Assembly: GCF_003846135.1 (NCBI RefSeq)
Contig: NZ_RHHM01000015.1
Span: forward strand, 43,284 to 107,283
Length of the DNA: 64,000 bases
Source: Erwinia psidii
GTDB taxonomy: Bacteria > Pseudomonadota > Gammaproteobacteria > Enterobacterales > Enterobacteriaceae
Direction: 5' to 3'
Positions 1 to 9,561 of this stretch are shown here, one piece after another. The position numbers and the translations under genes are program-made. Each line of letters begins with the position of its first letter. The first letter of the stretch is position 1. The notes below the pieces were generated by a model. That model made no database searches, had not been told where the DNA came from, and saw only the letters and a program-made list of their open reading frames with translations.

Positions 1-314
1 GGGGCGTTAAAGACCGGGATCCCACGTTTTTCAGCCGCAGGGAGGCTGACCTGATTAGTACCAATGCAAAAACATCCCACCGCGACCAGTTTTTCCGCCA
101 CGGCAAAGATCTCTTCACTGAGATGAGTACGTGAGCGGATGCCGATAAAATGAGCGTCACGGATCGACTCTTTCAGTTGTTCGCTGTCCAGTGCGCCTTT
201 ATGAAATTCAATGTTGGTGTAACCAGATGCACGGAGATTATCCACTGCACTCTGATGCACGCCTTCCACCAACAGGAATTTAATTTTGTCTTTCTCCAGT
301 GATACTTTTGCCAT
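1..314 (-). CDS. serA: D-3-phosphoglycerate dehydrogenase, N-terminal part (cut by window edge)
   Basis: The first 104 codons, read from an ATG at 314, match the N-terminus of SerA, which oxidises 3-phosphoglycerate in the first step of serine synthesis in the cytosol. The start MAKVSLEKDKIKFLLVEG, the segment IRSRTHLSEE and the segment GCFCIGTNQV are typical of the substrate-binding domain. The NAD-binding and ACT domains lie outside the window. It sits beside rpiA as in E. coli. No lesion is visible in the part present. Confidence 0.95.
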   Translation of the reverse strand, partial: MAKVSLEKDKIKFLLVEGVHQSAVDNLRASGYTNIEFHKGALDSEQLKESIRDAHFIGIRSRTHLSEEIFAVAEKLVAVGCFCIGTNQVSLPAAEKRGIPVFNA

Positions 315-588
315 TTCCCGATCCTATTTTGCAGACTTCAGATGTGGCTGGTATAGCTAAGCCTTATGTCAAAATATCAAAATTTACGCCAGCGGCAATA
401 CAAACGATTGCCCACTTGCCAGCCTGGGCATAACGCAAAGTAAAAACGTCAACAGATAATCAGGGTGCCTACATTATTTTTAGCAGGATAGCCCGATCAG
501 GGTAAATTTCGTGACATAAATCACTAAAAACCAGCAACAGAATAAAAGATTTTTTTTGCTGAACTCACCGTCACAAATGACAGCAAAA

Positions 589-1248
589 TCATTTCACAAT
601 AGTTTTCACGCCAGATGCCGTGCCGATCAGCGCAATATCTGCAGGGCGGGCTGCAAATAAGCCGACAGTCACTACGCCAGCCAGTGCGTTGATCGACTTT
701 TCCAGCCCAATGGCATCACGGATTTGCAGGTTATGGACATCAAGGATGATATTGCCGTTGTCAGTCACAACATGCTGACGGAATTCCGGCAGTCCCCCCA
801 GTTTCACCAGTTCACGCGAGACATAACTGCGTGCCATCGGGATAACTTCAACCGGCAGGGGAAATTTTCCCAACACATCAACCTGCTTTGACTCATCAGC
901 GATACACACAAATTTATCCGCTACCGCCGCGATAATTTTCTCACGGGTGAGCGCTGCCCCCCCCCCTTTGATCATTTGCATCTGGCCATTAATTTCATCA
1001 GCCCCATCAACGTACACCGACAGTGAATCCACATCATTGAAATCAAACACCGGGATACCCAGGCTTTTGAGTTTAAGCGTTGATGCCTCTGAGCTGGATA
1101 CGGCGCCATCGATCTGATGTTTAATGGTAGCCAGCGCATCAATAAAATGCGCGGCAGTCGACCCGGTGCCCACACCCACCAGCGTACCCGGTTTAACATA
1201 GTCCAGAGCCGCCCAGCCAACGGCCTTTTTCAGTTCATCCTGCGTCAT
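589..1248 (-). CDS. rpiA: Ribose-5-phosphate isomerase A
   Basis: RpiA interconverts ribose 5-phosphate and ribulose 5-phosphate in the non-oxidative pentose phosphate pathway. The product has 219 residues, the same length as E. coli RpiA, when read from the ATG at 1248; the frame stays open upstream but that stretch has no family similarity. Visible motifs are GVGTGSTA (phosphate loop), [15 protein letters not shown] and [11 protein letters not shown]. The KGGGA codons contain a run of ten G (ten C on the plus strand, 957-966), which is unusual in an essential metabolic gene. It is divergent from argP across 185 bases that should hold both promoters. Confidence 0.97.
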   Translation of the reverse strand: MTQDELKKAVGWAALDYVKPGTLVGVGTGSTAAHFIDALATIKHQIDGAVSSSEASTLKLKSLGIPVFDFNDVDSLSVYVDGADEINGQMQMIKGGGAALTREKIIAAVADKFVCIADESKQVDVLGKFPLPVEVIPMARSYVSRELVKLGGLPEFRQHVVTDNGNIILDVHNLQIRDAIGLEKSINALAGVVTVGLFAARPADIALIGTASGVKTIVK

Positions 1249-1433
1249 GATAATTTTACAATCCGTGCTGCTACAGTAAGGCGACAGTATAAAACAACCC
1301 TGCCCCTGCCATGCAGCATTTGTTGACAGTTTGCAGCCCGGCACACAAAGCACCGCTGATTGTTGTACAGCGCAAAGTGACAAATTTATGGCATAGTGCT
1401 CCATCCACACCTGACAGAGAGTTGAATGAACCA

Positions 1434-2330
1434 ATGAAACGCCCGGATTATCGAACGCTTCAGGCGCTGGATGCAGTGATCCGTGAACGCGGTTTTGAAC
1501 GTGCCGCACAAAAACTGTGCATTACCCAGTCAGCCGTTTCTCAGCGTATCAAACAACTGGAAAACATGTTCGGTCAGCCGCTGCTGGTAAGGACGGTTCC
1601 GCCACGGCCGACAGAGCAGGGGCAAAAATTGCTGGCGTTACTGCATCAGGTTGAGCTGCTGGAAGAAGAGTGGCTGGGCGATGAAAATGGTGGCACCACC
1701 CCACTCCTCCTGTCGCTGGCGGTCAACGCAGACAGTCTGGCAACATGGTTGCTGCCTGCCCTGAAAACAGTGCTGACCGACTCACCGGTGCGCCTTAACT
1801 TACAGGTGGAGGACGAAAGCCGCACGCAGGAAAGGCTACGCCGGGGTGAAGTGGTCGGTGCGGTCAGTATCCAGCCACAACCGTTACCAAGCTGTCTGGT
1901 TGACCAGCTTGGCGCGCTGGATTACCTTTTTGTCGGCTCGAAATCGTTTGCGGCACGCTATTTTAAAAACGGCGTGACCCGTTCTGCACTGTTAAAAGCG
2001 CCAGCGGTGGCCTTTGACCATCTGGATGATATGCATCAGGCTTTTCTACAGCAGAATTTTGATTTGTCACCGGGCAGTGTCCCCTGCCATATCGTGAACT
2101 CCTCAGAAGCGTTCGTACAACTGGCACGCCAGGGCACTACCTGTTGTATGATCCCACACTTGCAAATCGAGCGCGAACTGGCCGAGGGCGAACTGATTGA
2201 CCTTACGCCGGGATTACTCCAGCGCAGGATGCTCTACTGGCACCGCTTTGCACCGGAGAGTCGTCTGATGCGTAAGGTGACCGACGCGCTTATTGCCCAC
2301 GGCCACCGGGTACTACGTCAGGCTCCCTGA
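1434..2330 (+). CDS. argP: LysR-type transcriptional regulator ArgP (IciA)
   Basis: ArgP is a LysR-family regulator that activates argO in response to arginine and lysine. The 298-residue product is almost collinear with E. coli ArgP (297). The start [16 protein letters not shown] was chosen because it equals the family N-terminus; the open frame extends 41 codons further upstream without similarity. The N-terminal helix-turn-helix covers residues about 3-60 ([19 protein letters not shown]), followed by the LysR effector domain ([14 protein letters not shown]). Its target argO lies 4.6 kb downstream, separated by yggE and an inserted cassette. Confidence 0.96.
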   Translation: MKRPDYRTLQALDAVIRERGFERAAQKLCITQSAVSQRIKQLENMFGQPLLVRTVPPRPTEQGQKLLALLHQVELLEEEWLGDENGGTTPLLLSLAVNADSLATWLLPALKTVLTDSPVRLNLQVEDESRTQERLRRGEVVGAVSIQPQPLPSCLVDQLGALDYLFVGSKSFAARYFKNGVTRSALLKAPAVAFDHLDDMHQAFLQQNFDLSPGSVPCHIVNSSEAFVQLARQGTTCCMIPHLQIERELAEGELIDLTPGLLQRRMLYWHRFAPESRLMRKVTDALIAHGHRVLRQAP

Positions 2331-2349
2331 GCAGGAAAGTGCGTCTGCT

Positions 2350-3075
2350 TTACTGATTGCGCTGCAGTTCGAAGACCACATCGACCTGATCATCAAAATG
2401 AATGCTCTGCTGCTCATAGGTCTGTGCGGCAGAAGCCATCGGCGCTGCATCGGCTGTTTTAAACATGCGGGAAACCGGCATTGGCTGATAATTTGCCACA
2501 TGATAACGAATACTCCAGACTGGCCCCAGCTTCGCATTAAAGCCTTTTGCCAGCGCTCCGGCTTGCTGTATGGCATCCTCTGTCGCTGCCTGACGGGCCT
2601 TATCACGATATCGGGCAGGTTCAGACACCCCCAGATCCACAGAACGGATCTCATTCAGACCGGATTTGAGTGCACCATCCAGCAACCCGTTCAGTTTATC
2701 CAGCTGACGCAGGGTAACCTGTACCTGGCGTACAGCGCGATAGCCTTTCAGCTGCGATTTGCCGTCTTTCAGATAATCATATTCTGGCTGCGTCCGCAGA
2801 TTGGCTGCACTGATATCTTTTTTCTCAATGCCATTTTTAGCAAGAAAATCAAAATATTGTGCCACACGGGCATCAGCCTGTTTCTTGGCTTCTGCCGCCT
2901 CACCTGAAGAAACATTCACTTCGATCGACAACGTGGCGATATCAGGAATGGCCTCCACACTGGCCTGGCCAGAAGTGACAATATGTGGGCCGTTCGGCAG
3001 TTCATCCGCCAGTAAGACGCTGGGTAAGGCGCCTACTCCAATTACTGCGGCCAGAGCCATAGTGGTGAGCTTCAC
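2350..3075 (-). CDS. yggE: SIMPL-domain periplasmic protein YggE
   Basis: This is a 241-residue SIMPL (DUF541) protein like E. coli YggE, an oxidative-stress-associated periplasmic protein of unknown molecular action. I take a GTG start at 3075, preceded by a GGGAGA ribosome site, because it gives a signal peptide (VKLTTMALAAVIGVGALPSV then LLADELPNG). Upstream in-frame codons are not family-like. Conserved segments include PHIVTSGQASV, ATLSIEVNV, LRTQPEYDY and NEIRSVDLGV. It converges with argP. The argO 3'-end remnant and a foreign cassette follow upstream. Confidence 0.9.
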   Translation of the reverse strand: MKLTTMALAAVIGVGALPSVLLADELPNGPHIVTSGQASVEAIPDIATLSIEVNVSSGEAAEAKKQADARVAQYFDFLAKNGIEKKDISAANLRTQPEYDYLKDGKSQLKGYRAVRQVQVTLRQLDKLNGLLDGALKSGLNEIRSVDLGVSEPARYRDKARQAATEDAIQQAGALAKGFNAKLGPVWSIRYHVANYQPMPVSRMFKTADAAPMASAAQTYEQQSIHFDDQVDVVFELQRNQ

Positions 3076-3169
3076 TGGGTTTCTCCCTGGGAGCTGGTTG
3101 TTATAGTCGGGACGGGAGCGGGAAAGCGCCCCGTCAGCATGTTGTTCCTCAGAACCTGTCAATGTCCTG

Positions 3170-3241
3170 AACGCGCCAGGTTATGACCGCCATTGCCAGG
3201 GTGAGTTCCCTTACCAGAAAGCCCCCTGTGCCAGTTTGAGA
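3170..3241 (-). repeat. Remnant copy of the argO 3' end (cassette boundary)
   Basis: About 72 bases that match 6924-6994, the last codons of argO and the bases just past its stop. The best part, 3203-3241, matches with one mismatch over 39 bases and still encodes the argO tail LAQGAFW or LSGKG-like frames in decayed form. The two copies lie in direct orientation on either side of a three-gene cassette, so this looks like the ancestral argO end left next to yggE when the cassette arrived. Confidence 0.75.
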
Positions 3242-3453
3242 ACCAGTTGGGTAAATATTGAGTGATGGACAAGGCCGTATCGGCACATGGACGGAGAAGA
3301 ACAGTCTGCCTGTCTGCTGACTCGCCTTCTTTGCCGGACTGCTGCCGTTGATGCAATACGACCAATATATATTCAGCTATTGGGCTCACCACCTCTTTTC
3401 GCTGATAAAGTACAAACTCCGTCAATGATATTTCAAGACGCTGCAATCAACCT

Positions 3454-4530
3454 TTACACAGCATGTGAAGCCAGGGACACTTTCAACCCCGGATACACAT
3501 CACGACCAAAGCGTGTCAGACCCTCAAAATAGTCCGGGAAAATCAGCATCACGCCATCCAGTTCACACTCCCGGATCAGTTCCTCCACCTGCTGCTGGCA
3601 GGTTTGCGCACAACCAATGGCGGTATGGGTCATAAATGCATTACAGGCACGTTCAAACATGCTTTTGGCACTTGCAATATCAACACCAAAACTACTAATC
3701 ATTCCTTCAACAGCACCGACATCCAGCCCTTCCCGATAATGCTCTGCCAACGCCTCGGCCTCTGCATCCGTATCGGCAATAATGAGCGTACACATACAAA
3801 AGACTTTAATCTCTGTCTGGTATTCCCGTGCGATGCGACGAGCCATCTGACTGAGTTTTTTCGTTTCCACCTCATCTTTTCCACCGATAAAACAGGCATC
3901 CGTGTTTTGTACGGTGAATCTCATCCCTTTTTCTGACTGGCCAGCGCAAAGAAGATAAGGTCGTGGTGTGGAGATTGGTTTGGGGTCAGAAACACATGCA
4001 TTCAACTGGAAATAGTGACCATCAAATGTGACCTCTGGCTCGGACCACAAACGTTTAATTGCGGTGGTCCACTCCTCGGTCATATCGTAGCGATCGTCAT
4101 GAGATAACTGCTCATTCCAGGCGCCCATTTGATGAAATTCATTTTTGAATGAACCAGAAACAATATTTAATCCTGCGCGACCATGACTGATTTGATCAAG
4201 GGTGGTGATCATCTTGGCGGTGACGGCGGGATTATGTAATCCTGCATGCATGGTGGCGATTAATTTCGCGTGATGAGTACATTCTGCCAGCGCCGCCATC
4301 AGGGTAACGGATTCAAGTGAAGCTCCCCAGTGATCTGTTTCTCCACCAAATCCGCGCCATTTCCCCATCGACATAATAAAGTCGAGGCCAATTTGATCGG
4401 CAAGAATAGCCGCCTCACGGTTTTGCGCCCAGCAAGCCGTCAGTGGTGGGGTATTTTTTGAAATAATCCATCCACCACTGGCAATGGGTAAAAATACACC
4501 AAACTCAATATTTTTTTTCGAATCAGACAT
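3454..4530 (-). CDS. LLM-class flavin-dependent monooxygenase (RutA-like)
   Basis: The 358-residue product belongs to the bacterial luciferase-like FMN/F420-type monooxygenases. The closest recognisable pattern is RutA, the pyrimidine monooxygenase: FGVFLPIASGGW, MGKWRGFGGETDHWGASLES, HGRAGLNIVSGS, LLCAGQSEKGM and a C-terminal GVMLIFPDYFEG. In this family a flavin peroxide attacks a small organic substrate using reduced flavin from a partner reductase; no reductase is encoded here. It is the last gene of an apparent operon with an MFS transporter and a Tsx-like outer-membrane channel. The substrate cannot be read from sequence; a nucleobase or sulfonate-like compound is only a guess. Confidence 0.85.
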   Translation of the reverse strand: MSDSKKNIEFGVFLPIASGGWIISKNTPPLTACWAQNREAAILADQIGLDFIMSMGKWRGFGGETDHWGASLESVTLMAALAECTHHAKLIATMHAGLHNPAVTAKMITTLDQISHGRAGLNIVSGSFKNEFHQMGAWNEQLSHDDRYDMTEEWTTAIKRLWSEPEVTFDGHYFQLNACVSDPKPISTPRPYLLCAGQSEKGMRFTVQNTDACFIGGKDEVETKKLSQMARRIAREYQTEIKVFCMCTLIIADTDAEAEALAEHYREGLDVGAVEGMISSFGVDIASAKSMFERACNAFMTHTAIGCAQTCQQQVEELIRECELDGVMLIFPDYFEGLTRFGRDVYPGLKVSLASHAV

Positions 4531-4574
4531 GTTCAGTTCTCTCAGATATCACCATTTTTAATTGCGAAGGAGGC

Positions 4575-5834
4575 TTATTCAGATATCACACTGTTATGCG
4601 TATTGATTGTCTTCTGAGGTCTTTTCATCGGGATGACCAGCAGAAAAATAACCAGTGGAACCACTGCATAAATCAGAAAAGCACTCGAAAAGGTTCCGCC
4701 AATATCTTTGATCATGCCAGCCAGCAGCGGCCCGAAGCAGGCAATGGTTGAAATCAGGTTCATGACAGAAAACAGTTCAAGATAAGGCTGTCGGCCATAG
4801 TATTCGGTCAGCAATACACTGCTTGCTAAAAATATTATGCCGCTACCAACCCCTATACCGACTGTAAATAAGAACAGTGCCAACGATGAATTGGCCTGAC
4901 TTATCGCAAGCATGCCCACGATAATAAAGGAAAGGCTGATAAGCAGTAGTTTTTTCGACCGAACAAACTCCCCCAAAATACCACCACCGACACGGGAAAA
5001 TGCATTAATTAATGCCTGAATACTTAGCAGACTACCGGCGAAGGTGGCGGAATACCCCTGTTCGCAGATTTGGGTGACAGCAAAGCTGTTAACCGTGATG
5101 TCACAAAGCAGGAAAGAGGTATACGCGGCAGCAATGACATAAAACTGCCAGGTTTTAAATGCCTCGGTGACAGACCAGGTTTGCTGCACATCCGGCTTAG
5201 CGGCATTCTGATGGCGAAGGGGGTGTTTACTGATACTTTCACTGTGTGCCTGTTCCGTTGCATTTTCTTTCATGGTGATAATCGTGATGGCCAGCATCAC
5301 CACGATTGAGATACCGCTTATCGCCCAGTGCATACGCCAGCTATGCCATACCCCGACGGATAAAAAATAGAGAAACGGTCCTACAACGCCACCCAAACCA
5401 CCAACAAAAAAATAGATGCCAAATGTAAGCGTCTGTCTTTGAAACAGGCGGCTCAGAACAAATGTACCTGGTACTGTCGCCACAAAACTAAACCCAATAC
5501 CCAACATTATCGTTGCAATAAAATATACCTGCAATGTATGCAGAGCATATAAACAGGCAAACCCCGTAGCCAGAATAATGCCCCCAATAAACAGTGTCAT
5601 CCTGACACCATAATGGCGGATAGTTATCGCTGGCAGATAGCTGGATAGCCCACAAGCTAATCCAAGCAATGAGAATCCTAACCCAGCACTGGCCCAGCTC
5701 CAGTTAAATTCCTGCACCATTGCAGGTAGCACAACACCTAATGAAGTAAATGTTGTTGCCGTAATAATAAAAAAAAGCAAACTAAAAACAATTAACACGG
5801 ACCAGCAATAGATTTTACCTGGATTATACCCCAT
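4575..5834 (-). CDS. MFS transporter
   Basis: A 419-residue major facilitator with twelve likely membrane segments, resembling the monocarboxylate/oxalate-formate antiporter branch. I use the ATG at 5834 (MGYNPGKIYCWS) because GAGGTGGAG lies at proper spacing; an ATG seven codons upstream lacks one. The N-terminal half has VVLPAMVQEFNWSWASAGLGF and the C-terminal half has SGIIFLASSVLLTEYYG. It lies 35 bases after the Tsx-like gene and 44 bases before the monooxygenase, so the three are probably cotranscribed. It probably imports the monooxygenase substrate, by inference from context. Confidence 0.85.
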   Translation of the reverse strand: MGYNPGKIYCWSVLIVFSLLFFIITATTFTSLGVVLPAMVQEFNWSWASAGLGFSLLGLACGLSSYLPAITIRHYGVRMTLFIGGIILATGFACLYALHTLQVYFIATIMLGIGFSFVATVPGTFVLSRLFQRQTLTFGIYFFVGGLGGVVGPFLYFLSVGVWHSWRMHWAISGISIVVMLAITIITMKENATEQAHSESISKHPLRHQNAAKPDVQQTWSVTEAFKTWQFYVIAAAYTSFLLCDITVNSFAVTQICEQGYSATFAGSLLSIQALINAFSRVGGGILGEFVRSKKLLLISLSFIIVGMLAISQANSSLALFLFTVGIGVGSGIIFLASSVLLTEYYGRQPYLELFSVMNLISTIACFGPLLAGMIKDIGGTFSSAFLIYAVVPLVIFLLVIPMKRPQKTINTHNSVISE

Positions 5835-5869
5835 CGAACTCCACCTCTTTATCATTACTGTTCTGAAAG

Positions 5870-6664
5870 TTAATCTGGAAAAAAAGAAAAACTATAGCGA
5901 ACCATTATGCCATAACTAAACTGGTTGCTGTGGTAGTAGGATGAGTCTTCAATCTTGTATTTATTTTTAATTGGTTCAATCACTGCACCAAGCCATAAAT
6001 GCCCTGACGGGTAGCCCAGTGCCTGACCTAAGTCGTAGTGTAATTCAGGTTTAAAATCGATCATCACAGGGTTATTTCCTTGACCGGATGTCATATCAAA
6101 AGTACCGACAATGCGAAAATCCCCCATAGTAGTATGAAATGGATAGCCATAATCAATATGTAAACGCCGATCATCCCAGCCTTTATGGTAATTATGCTCA
6201 TAATAATAGATGGTTCGTAACCATGAAAAACCTGGGATCTGCCAGTCCAGTGCCAGTCCTGGATAATAGCTGAAGCCCTCCCCTTTGCTGCGTGATATCC
6301 ACAATGCAGCCGATGCGTCTTTAAATACCCCATAAGAGATATCTTTATTGATGTTCCTGGACAGACTTAATCGTGGCACGGCCTTATAATAATAAGTGCT
6401 TGTGCTACCAACATAGTCTCCCTGTAAAGAACGTTGCCAGATACCATAGACATACATATCACCAATACTGTAGTCCCCCCAGGCTTCAACCACCGGTGAT
6501 AACGTTTTTGAAGGATCGACTTTATTGCCACCAAAAGCATACAAGGACGAATCCAAAGATTGAAATTTTAAAAATGGCTGCGCCGCGATATTGAATGCTG
6601 GCAGACCGGCTAATATACACATAAAAAATAATCCGTATAATTTTTCCAAATTATTTATTCCCAC
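5870..6664 (-). CDS. Tsx-like outer-membrane channel protein
   Basis: A signal-peptide-bearing beta-barrel of about 260 residues related to the nucleoside channel Tsx/OmpK family. Visible features are alternating aromatic strands, a Tsx-like stretch around residues 97-200 (PRLSLSRNINKDISYG, LDWQIPGFSW, WDDRRLHIDYGYPF) and a C-terminal strand ending in aromatic residues (MVRYSFSFFPD). The start is uncertain: a GTG at 6664 has no ribosome site, while a TTG at 6649 follows GGTGGGA and gives a cleaner signal peptide. First gene of the cassette operon, so it may let the monooxygenase substrate cross the outer membrane. Confidence 0.7.
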   Translation of the reverse strand: MGINNLEKLYGLFFMCILAGLPAFNIAAQPFLKFQSLDSSLYAFGGNKVDPSKTLSPVVEAWGDYSIGDMYVYGIWQRSLQGDYVGSTSTYYYKAVPRLSLSRNINKDISYGVFKDASAALWISRSKGEGFSYYPGLALDWQIPGFSWLRTIYYYEHNYHKGWDDRRLHIDYGYPFHTTMGDFRIVGTFDMTSGQGNNPVMIDFKPELHYDLGQALGYPSGHLWLGAVIEPIKNKYKIEDSSYYHSNQFSYGIMVRYSFSFFPD

Positions 6665-6923
6665 CAGAAGAATTGTGCGTTTTACTCAGTAAGATGATTG
6701 TCTTTTTTTATATCAATGCTTTTTACTTTCCCGGTTTTTTGCACTAAGCATTTTATTATGAGGTTTTCTTTCGGAAAAATATCACCTGGATCTTTGGTGG
6801 ATAAGTATAGATTAGCTATAACAGATAAACGAAATTTTTCAAACGGTGTGTTTTTCCCCCCTTGCCATGGGCGTACGTTACCATTGTGCATCAGAGTACA
6901 GCAGACGTATTGGAGCGCCTTAA
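6665..6923. other. A+T-rich stretch upstream of the cassette operon, no gene supported
   Basis: A visibly A+T-rich stretch between the Tsx-like gene and the argO end. Short open frames exist on both strands, but neither shows family similarity or a good ribosome site. It should hold the promoter of the cassette operon. Confidence 0.4.
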
Positions 6924-6994
6924 AACGCGCCACCTGATACTGCCATTGCCCACGTAAGTTCCCTTACCAGAAAGCTCCCTGTGCCAGTTTGAGA
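6924..6994 (-). repeat. argO 3' end, second copy of the cassette-flanking repeat
   Basis: Direct-repeat partner of 3170-3241, covering the last codons of the intact argO and bases downstream. Core identity is 38 of 39 bases, dropping to patchy similarity beyond the stop codon. Confidence 0.75.
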
Positions 6995-7578
6995 GCCATC
7001 CACCACATCACCATCGCGACCAAAAAATGAATCATGCGCTGCACCCTGGCTGCTTGCAGCCAGGGAGAAAGCCAGTAAGCCAGCCACGCCAGACTAAAAA
7101 ACCACAGCAGCGAAGCACTGACAGAACCGAATGCAAACCAGCCACGCGCCGCCGCGGCTAGCTGTCCTCCCACGCTGCCTGTCACCACAAAAGTATCGAT
7201 CCAGACATGCGGATTAAGCCAGGTGACTGCCATCACCGTAACAATACTTCGCCACCGGTCGTGTATTATTACCCTATCCGGGGATACTTTATTTATGCCG
7301 ACCAGTGCAGCACGAAAATTTCCCCCGCCATACCACAACAGAAAAAGAACGCCGCCACAGGTGACCAGATTCAGCAGCAGTGAGGATTTTACCAGCAGCG
7401 CACTGCCGCCAAAGATCCCCGCACATATCAGTATGACATCACTCAGCGTACACAGGCCCGCCGTCATCAGGTGATACTGACGCTGCATTCCCTGATTCAT
7501 CACAAACATATTTTGCGGACCCAGCGGCATGATTAAGGCAGCCCCAAACATCATCCCCTGCATATATACCATCAACAT
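6964..7578 (-). CDS. argO: Arginine exporter ArgO (LysE family)
   Basis: ArgO is an inner-membrane exporter of arginine and canavanine, activated by ArgP. The 204-residue product is close in length to E. coli ArgO (211) and keeps the LysE signature region (AALIMPLGPQNMFVMNQGMQ) and AVTWLNPHVWIDTFVV. Six hydrophobic segments are apparent. The start MLMVYMQG aligns with the family start. Its tail is shorter than in E. coli, ending LKLAQGAFW, and this tail is the repeat at the cassette edge. The 158 bases before it should hold the ArgP-dependent promoter. Confidence 0.95.
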   Translation of the reverse strand: MLMVYMQGMMFGAALIMPLGPQNMFVMNQGMQRQYHLMTAGLCTLSDVILICAGIFGGSALLVKSSLLLNLVTCGGVLFLLWYGGGNFRAALVGINKVSPDRVIIHDRWRSIVTVMAVTWLNPHVWIDTFVVTGSVGGQLAAAARGWFAFGSVSASLLWFFSLAWLAYWLSPWLQAARVQRMIHFLVAMVMWWMALKLAQGAFW

Positions 7579-7736
7579 CCCTTTTCCCTCGTATCAACCG
7601 TTGCGAGGAGTGTAGCGAAGAAAAATCATTAGAAAAAATTCAATAATTTAATCTTAAATCAGTATTTCTAATGAAGAAGAATAAAAAAAGGTGGCCACCC
7701 TGACGCAGGGTTAATTCGGTTTTGTACCGCGTCGCG

Positions 7737-8612
7737 TTATGATTCTGATGCCGTTTCCGCCGGCTTCGCAGACTTTTCATGATGCAAATGCACATCCATC
7801 TGCGGATAAGGAATACCGATATTATTCGCATCCAACGTGCGCTTGAAATTTTTCATCAGATCCCAGTACACGCTCTGCAAATCACCCGCATTACTCCAGC
7901 AACGCACAACAAAATTGACCGAAGAGGCTGCCAGTTCATTCAGACCGATCTGCACCCCCATATCTTTCAGTACGCGTGGTTCAGCATCAACAACGTCCTG
8001 CAAAAGCCCGATGACCTGATCGACATCGGCGTCATACGCCACGCCGATGATAAATTCGTTGCGACGCACCGGTTCGCGGGAATAATTGACAATATTACCC
8101 GCAATAATTTTACCGTTGGGCACCACCACAATTTTGCCATCGGATGATTTCAGGGTGGTGGAGAAAATCTGAACGCTGATCACGGTCCCCATCACTCCGA
8201 TATCAATAAAGTCGCCGGTACGGAAAGGACGGAACGTCACCAGCAGTACACCCGCCGCAAGATTCGACAGCGATCCCTGCAATGCCAGACCAACCGCCAG
8301 ACCCGCCGCACCGAGCACCGCGATGACCGACGCTGTCTGCACTCCAATACGACCAAGCGCCGCGATAAACGTAAAGGCTATCAACCCGTAACGCACCAGT
8401 GCGGACAAAAAATCAGCAACGGTGGCATCAATGTGCCGGGCAATCAGGAGCTTGTTTAACGCATTGGAAAACAGACGCGCCAAAATCATCCCGATAATGA
8501 TAATAGCGATGGCCGCGACAATATTGACGGCATAGCTCACCAAAAGTGCCTGATGGTCCACCAGCCAGCCCCCCGCGTGATTGATGCTATCGACTACATT
8601 AAGATCTTCCAT
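7737..8612 (-). CDS. mscS: Small-conductance mechanosensitive channel MscS
   Basis: MscS forms a heptameric inner-membrane valve that releases solutes on hypo-osmotic shock. The 291-residue product (286 in E. coli) has three membrane helices in residues about 25-125. The third carries the pore-lining glycine/alanine pattern ([20 protein letters not shown]). A cytoplasmic beta/alpha-beta domain follows ([33 protein letters not shown]). The C-terminal tail is slightly longer and richer in Lys, Ala and Glu. Neighbours argO upstream and fbaA downstream match E. coli. Confidence 0.96.
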   Translation of the reverse strand: MEDLNVVDSINHAGGWLVDHQALLVSYAVNIVAAIAIIIIGMILARLFSNALNKLLIARHIDATVADFLSALVRYGLIAFTFIAALGRIGVQTASVIAVLGAAGLAVGLALQGSLSNLAAGVLLVTFRPFRTGDFIDIGVMGTVISVQIFSTTLKSSDGKIVVVPNGKIIAGNIVNYSREPVRRNEFIIGVAYDADVDQVIGLLQDVVDAEPRVLKDMGVQIGLNELAASSVNFVVRCWSNAGDLQSVYWDLMKNFKRTLDANNIGIPYPQMDVHLHHEKSAKPAETASES

Positions 8613-9021
8613 TTACCTGTCCTGTTATTCACGGCGCTCCGTGACCAGTTATACATTGCCAGCACGGCTGACATCCCAAACCCTAATCCTAACCAAAAAT
8701 GGCGTCGCCTGCCAAATAGCCTGTGAAATTAATAATTTGTTATCCGGGCAGACGGTAAAGTCCCCGGTGAAGTGGAAAAATGACCGGGCACTCTTAATTT
8801 ATACTGGTTCTGTTTTCAGCGGGGAGGTCATTATGTAACCATCCCGCATAATGGCGCCATTCACTTTTAGAGATCTTCCGGCCGACTTGTGCACTGCCGC
8901 AAAGGAGATCGCCATACGTAAAATCCGTTTACTGCATATTGCATTATTGCCGTCCTCAAGTCCTCTGAGGTCGGCAGAACGGTTAAGAATTTCTGTCGTG
9001 AAGCCGCAATATCAGAAGCCA
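8613..9021. other. Intergenic region upstream of mscS, no gene supported
   Basis: The mscS promoter must lie in the first part. Two open frames on the plus strand have no recognisable product, apart from the transposase remnant that begins near 9022. Part may be more IS debris. Confidence 0.35.
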
Positions 9022-9323
9022 TACCTGACCGAATGGGCCGGCAATCGTGGTGTGACCCCGGAATTTATTAAACCGGACAAGCTAACACAGAATGTATTTT
9101 TTAACGTGAACCGGACCGACAGGACAGAGATACTGGATTTTTACCTGTTTGGGTCACTGAACGAGGTGCGGGAAATCACCGAGAAATGACTAACCGTGAA
9201 CGCCCGCATGAGTCCCTGAAAATTCTGACGCCGGAAGCGTACCGGATGATTAATTTCAACGCCAAAAACTCAAAAAGTGCGTGGAACCAAAACGGATGTC
9301 TTTACCATATTATTGTCTCCTGA
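9022..9323 (+). pseudogene. IS3-family transposase (OrfB) C-terminal remnant, frameshifted
   Basis: Two overlapping frames rebuild the end of an IS3-family OrfB integrase. The first frame reads YLTEWAGNRGVTPEFIKPDK and then DFYLFGSLNEVREITEK. After a frame change near 9186 it continues NRERPHESLKILTPEAYR and ends with NSKSAWN, the usual IS3-type tail. The DDE catalytic residues are upstream and missing or mutated, and neither end of an IS is seen. It is a degraded relic between mscS and fbaA. Confidence 0.8.
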
Positions 9324-9561
9324 CCAAAACAGGTTACGTTATGCCGGAATTTTAGCCCCGAATTTCGCCCTGAAGCTGCCCAGCTTGTTCTCGCACCGTT
9401 CCCGCTGCTGCTGTGGCAATGAATGTTGGCAGGTCGATGATGAATAAGTGTGTTCACCAGTTGAAAGAACAGCGTGGTGCAATTTTGTGGTATGGGCTTC
9501 CTGCGGCGGTGGTAGCCTGACAGGAACAATCACCACCTTCCGGGACGGTGGTACAAAGCTG
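9324..9561. other. Non-coding stretch, possible mobile-element debris
   Basis: Lies between the transposase relic and the fbaA terminator. Short open frames carry stops in every frame when read as coding, and nothing is recognisable. It is probably decayed insertion DNA. Confidence 0.3.

Noticed and set aside
552..590. TTTTGCTG and CAGCAAAA pairing after rpiA as a terminator
   Set aside because: The loop is long and the T run stands on the wrong side for rpiA, so I could not support it as a terminator.
3159..3446. A 95-codon open frame on the minus strand next to yggE
   Set aside because: It overlaps the argO relic, has no ribosome site and matches no family.
6682..6933. An 83-codon frame between the cassette and argO
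   Set aside because: No recognised motif, poor start, and it ends in the repeat of the argO tail region.
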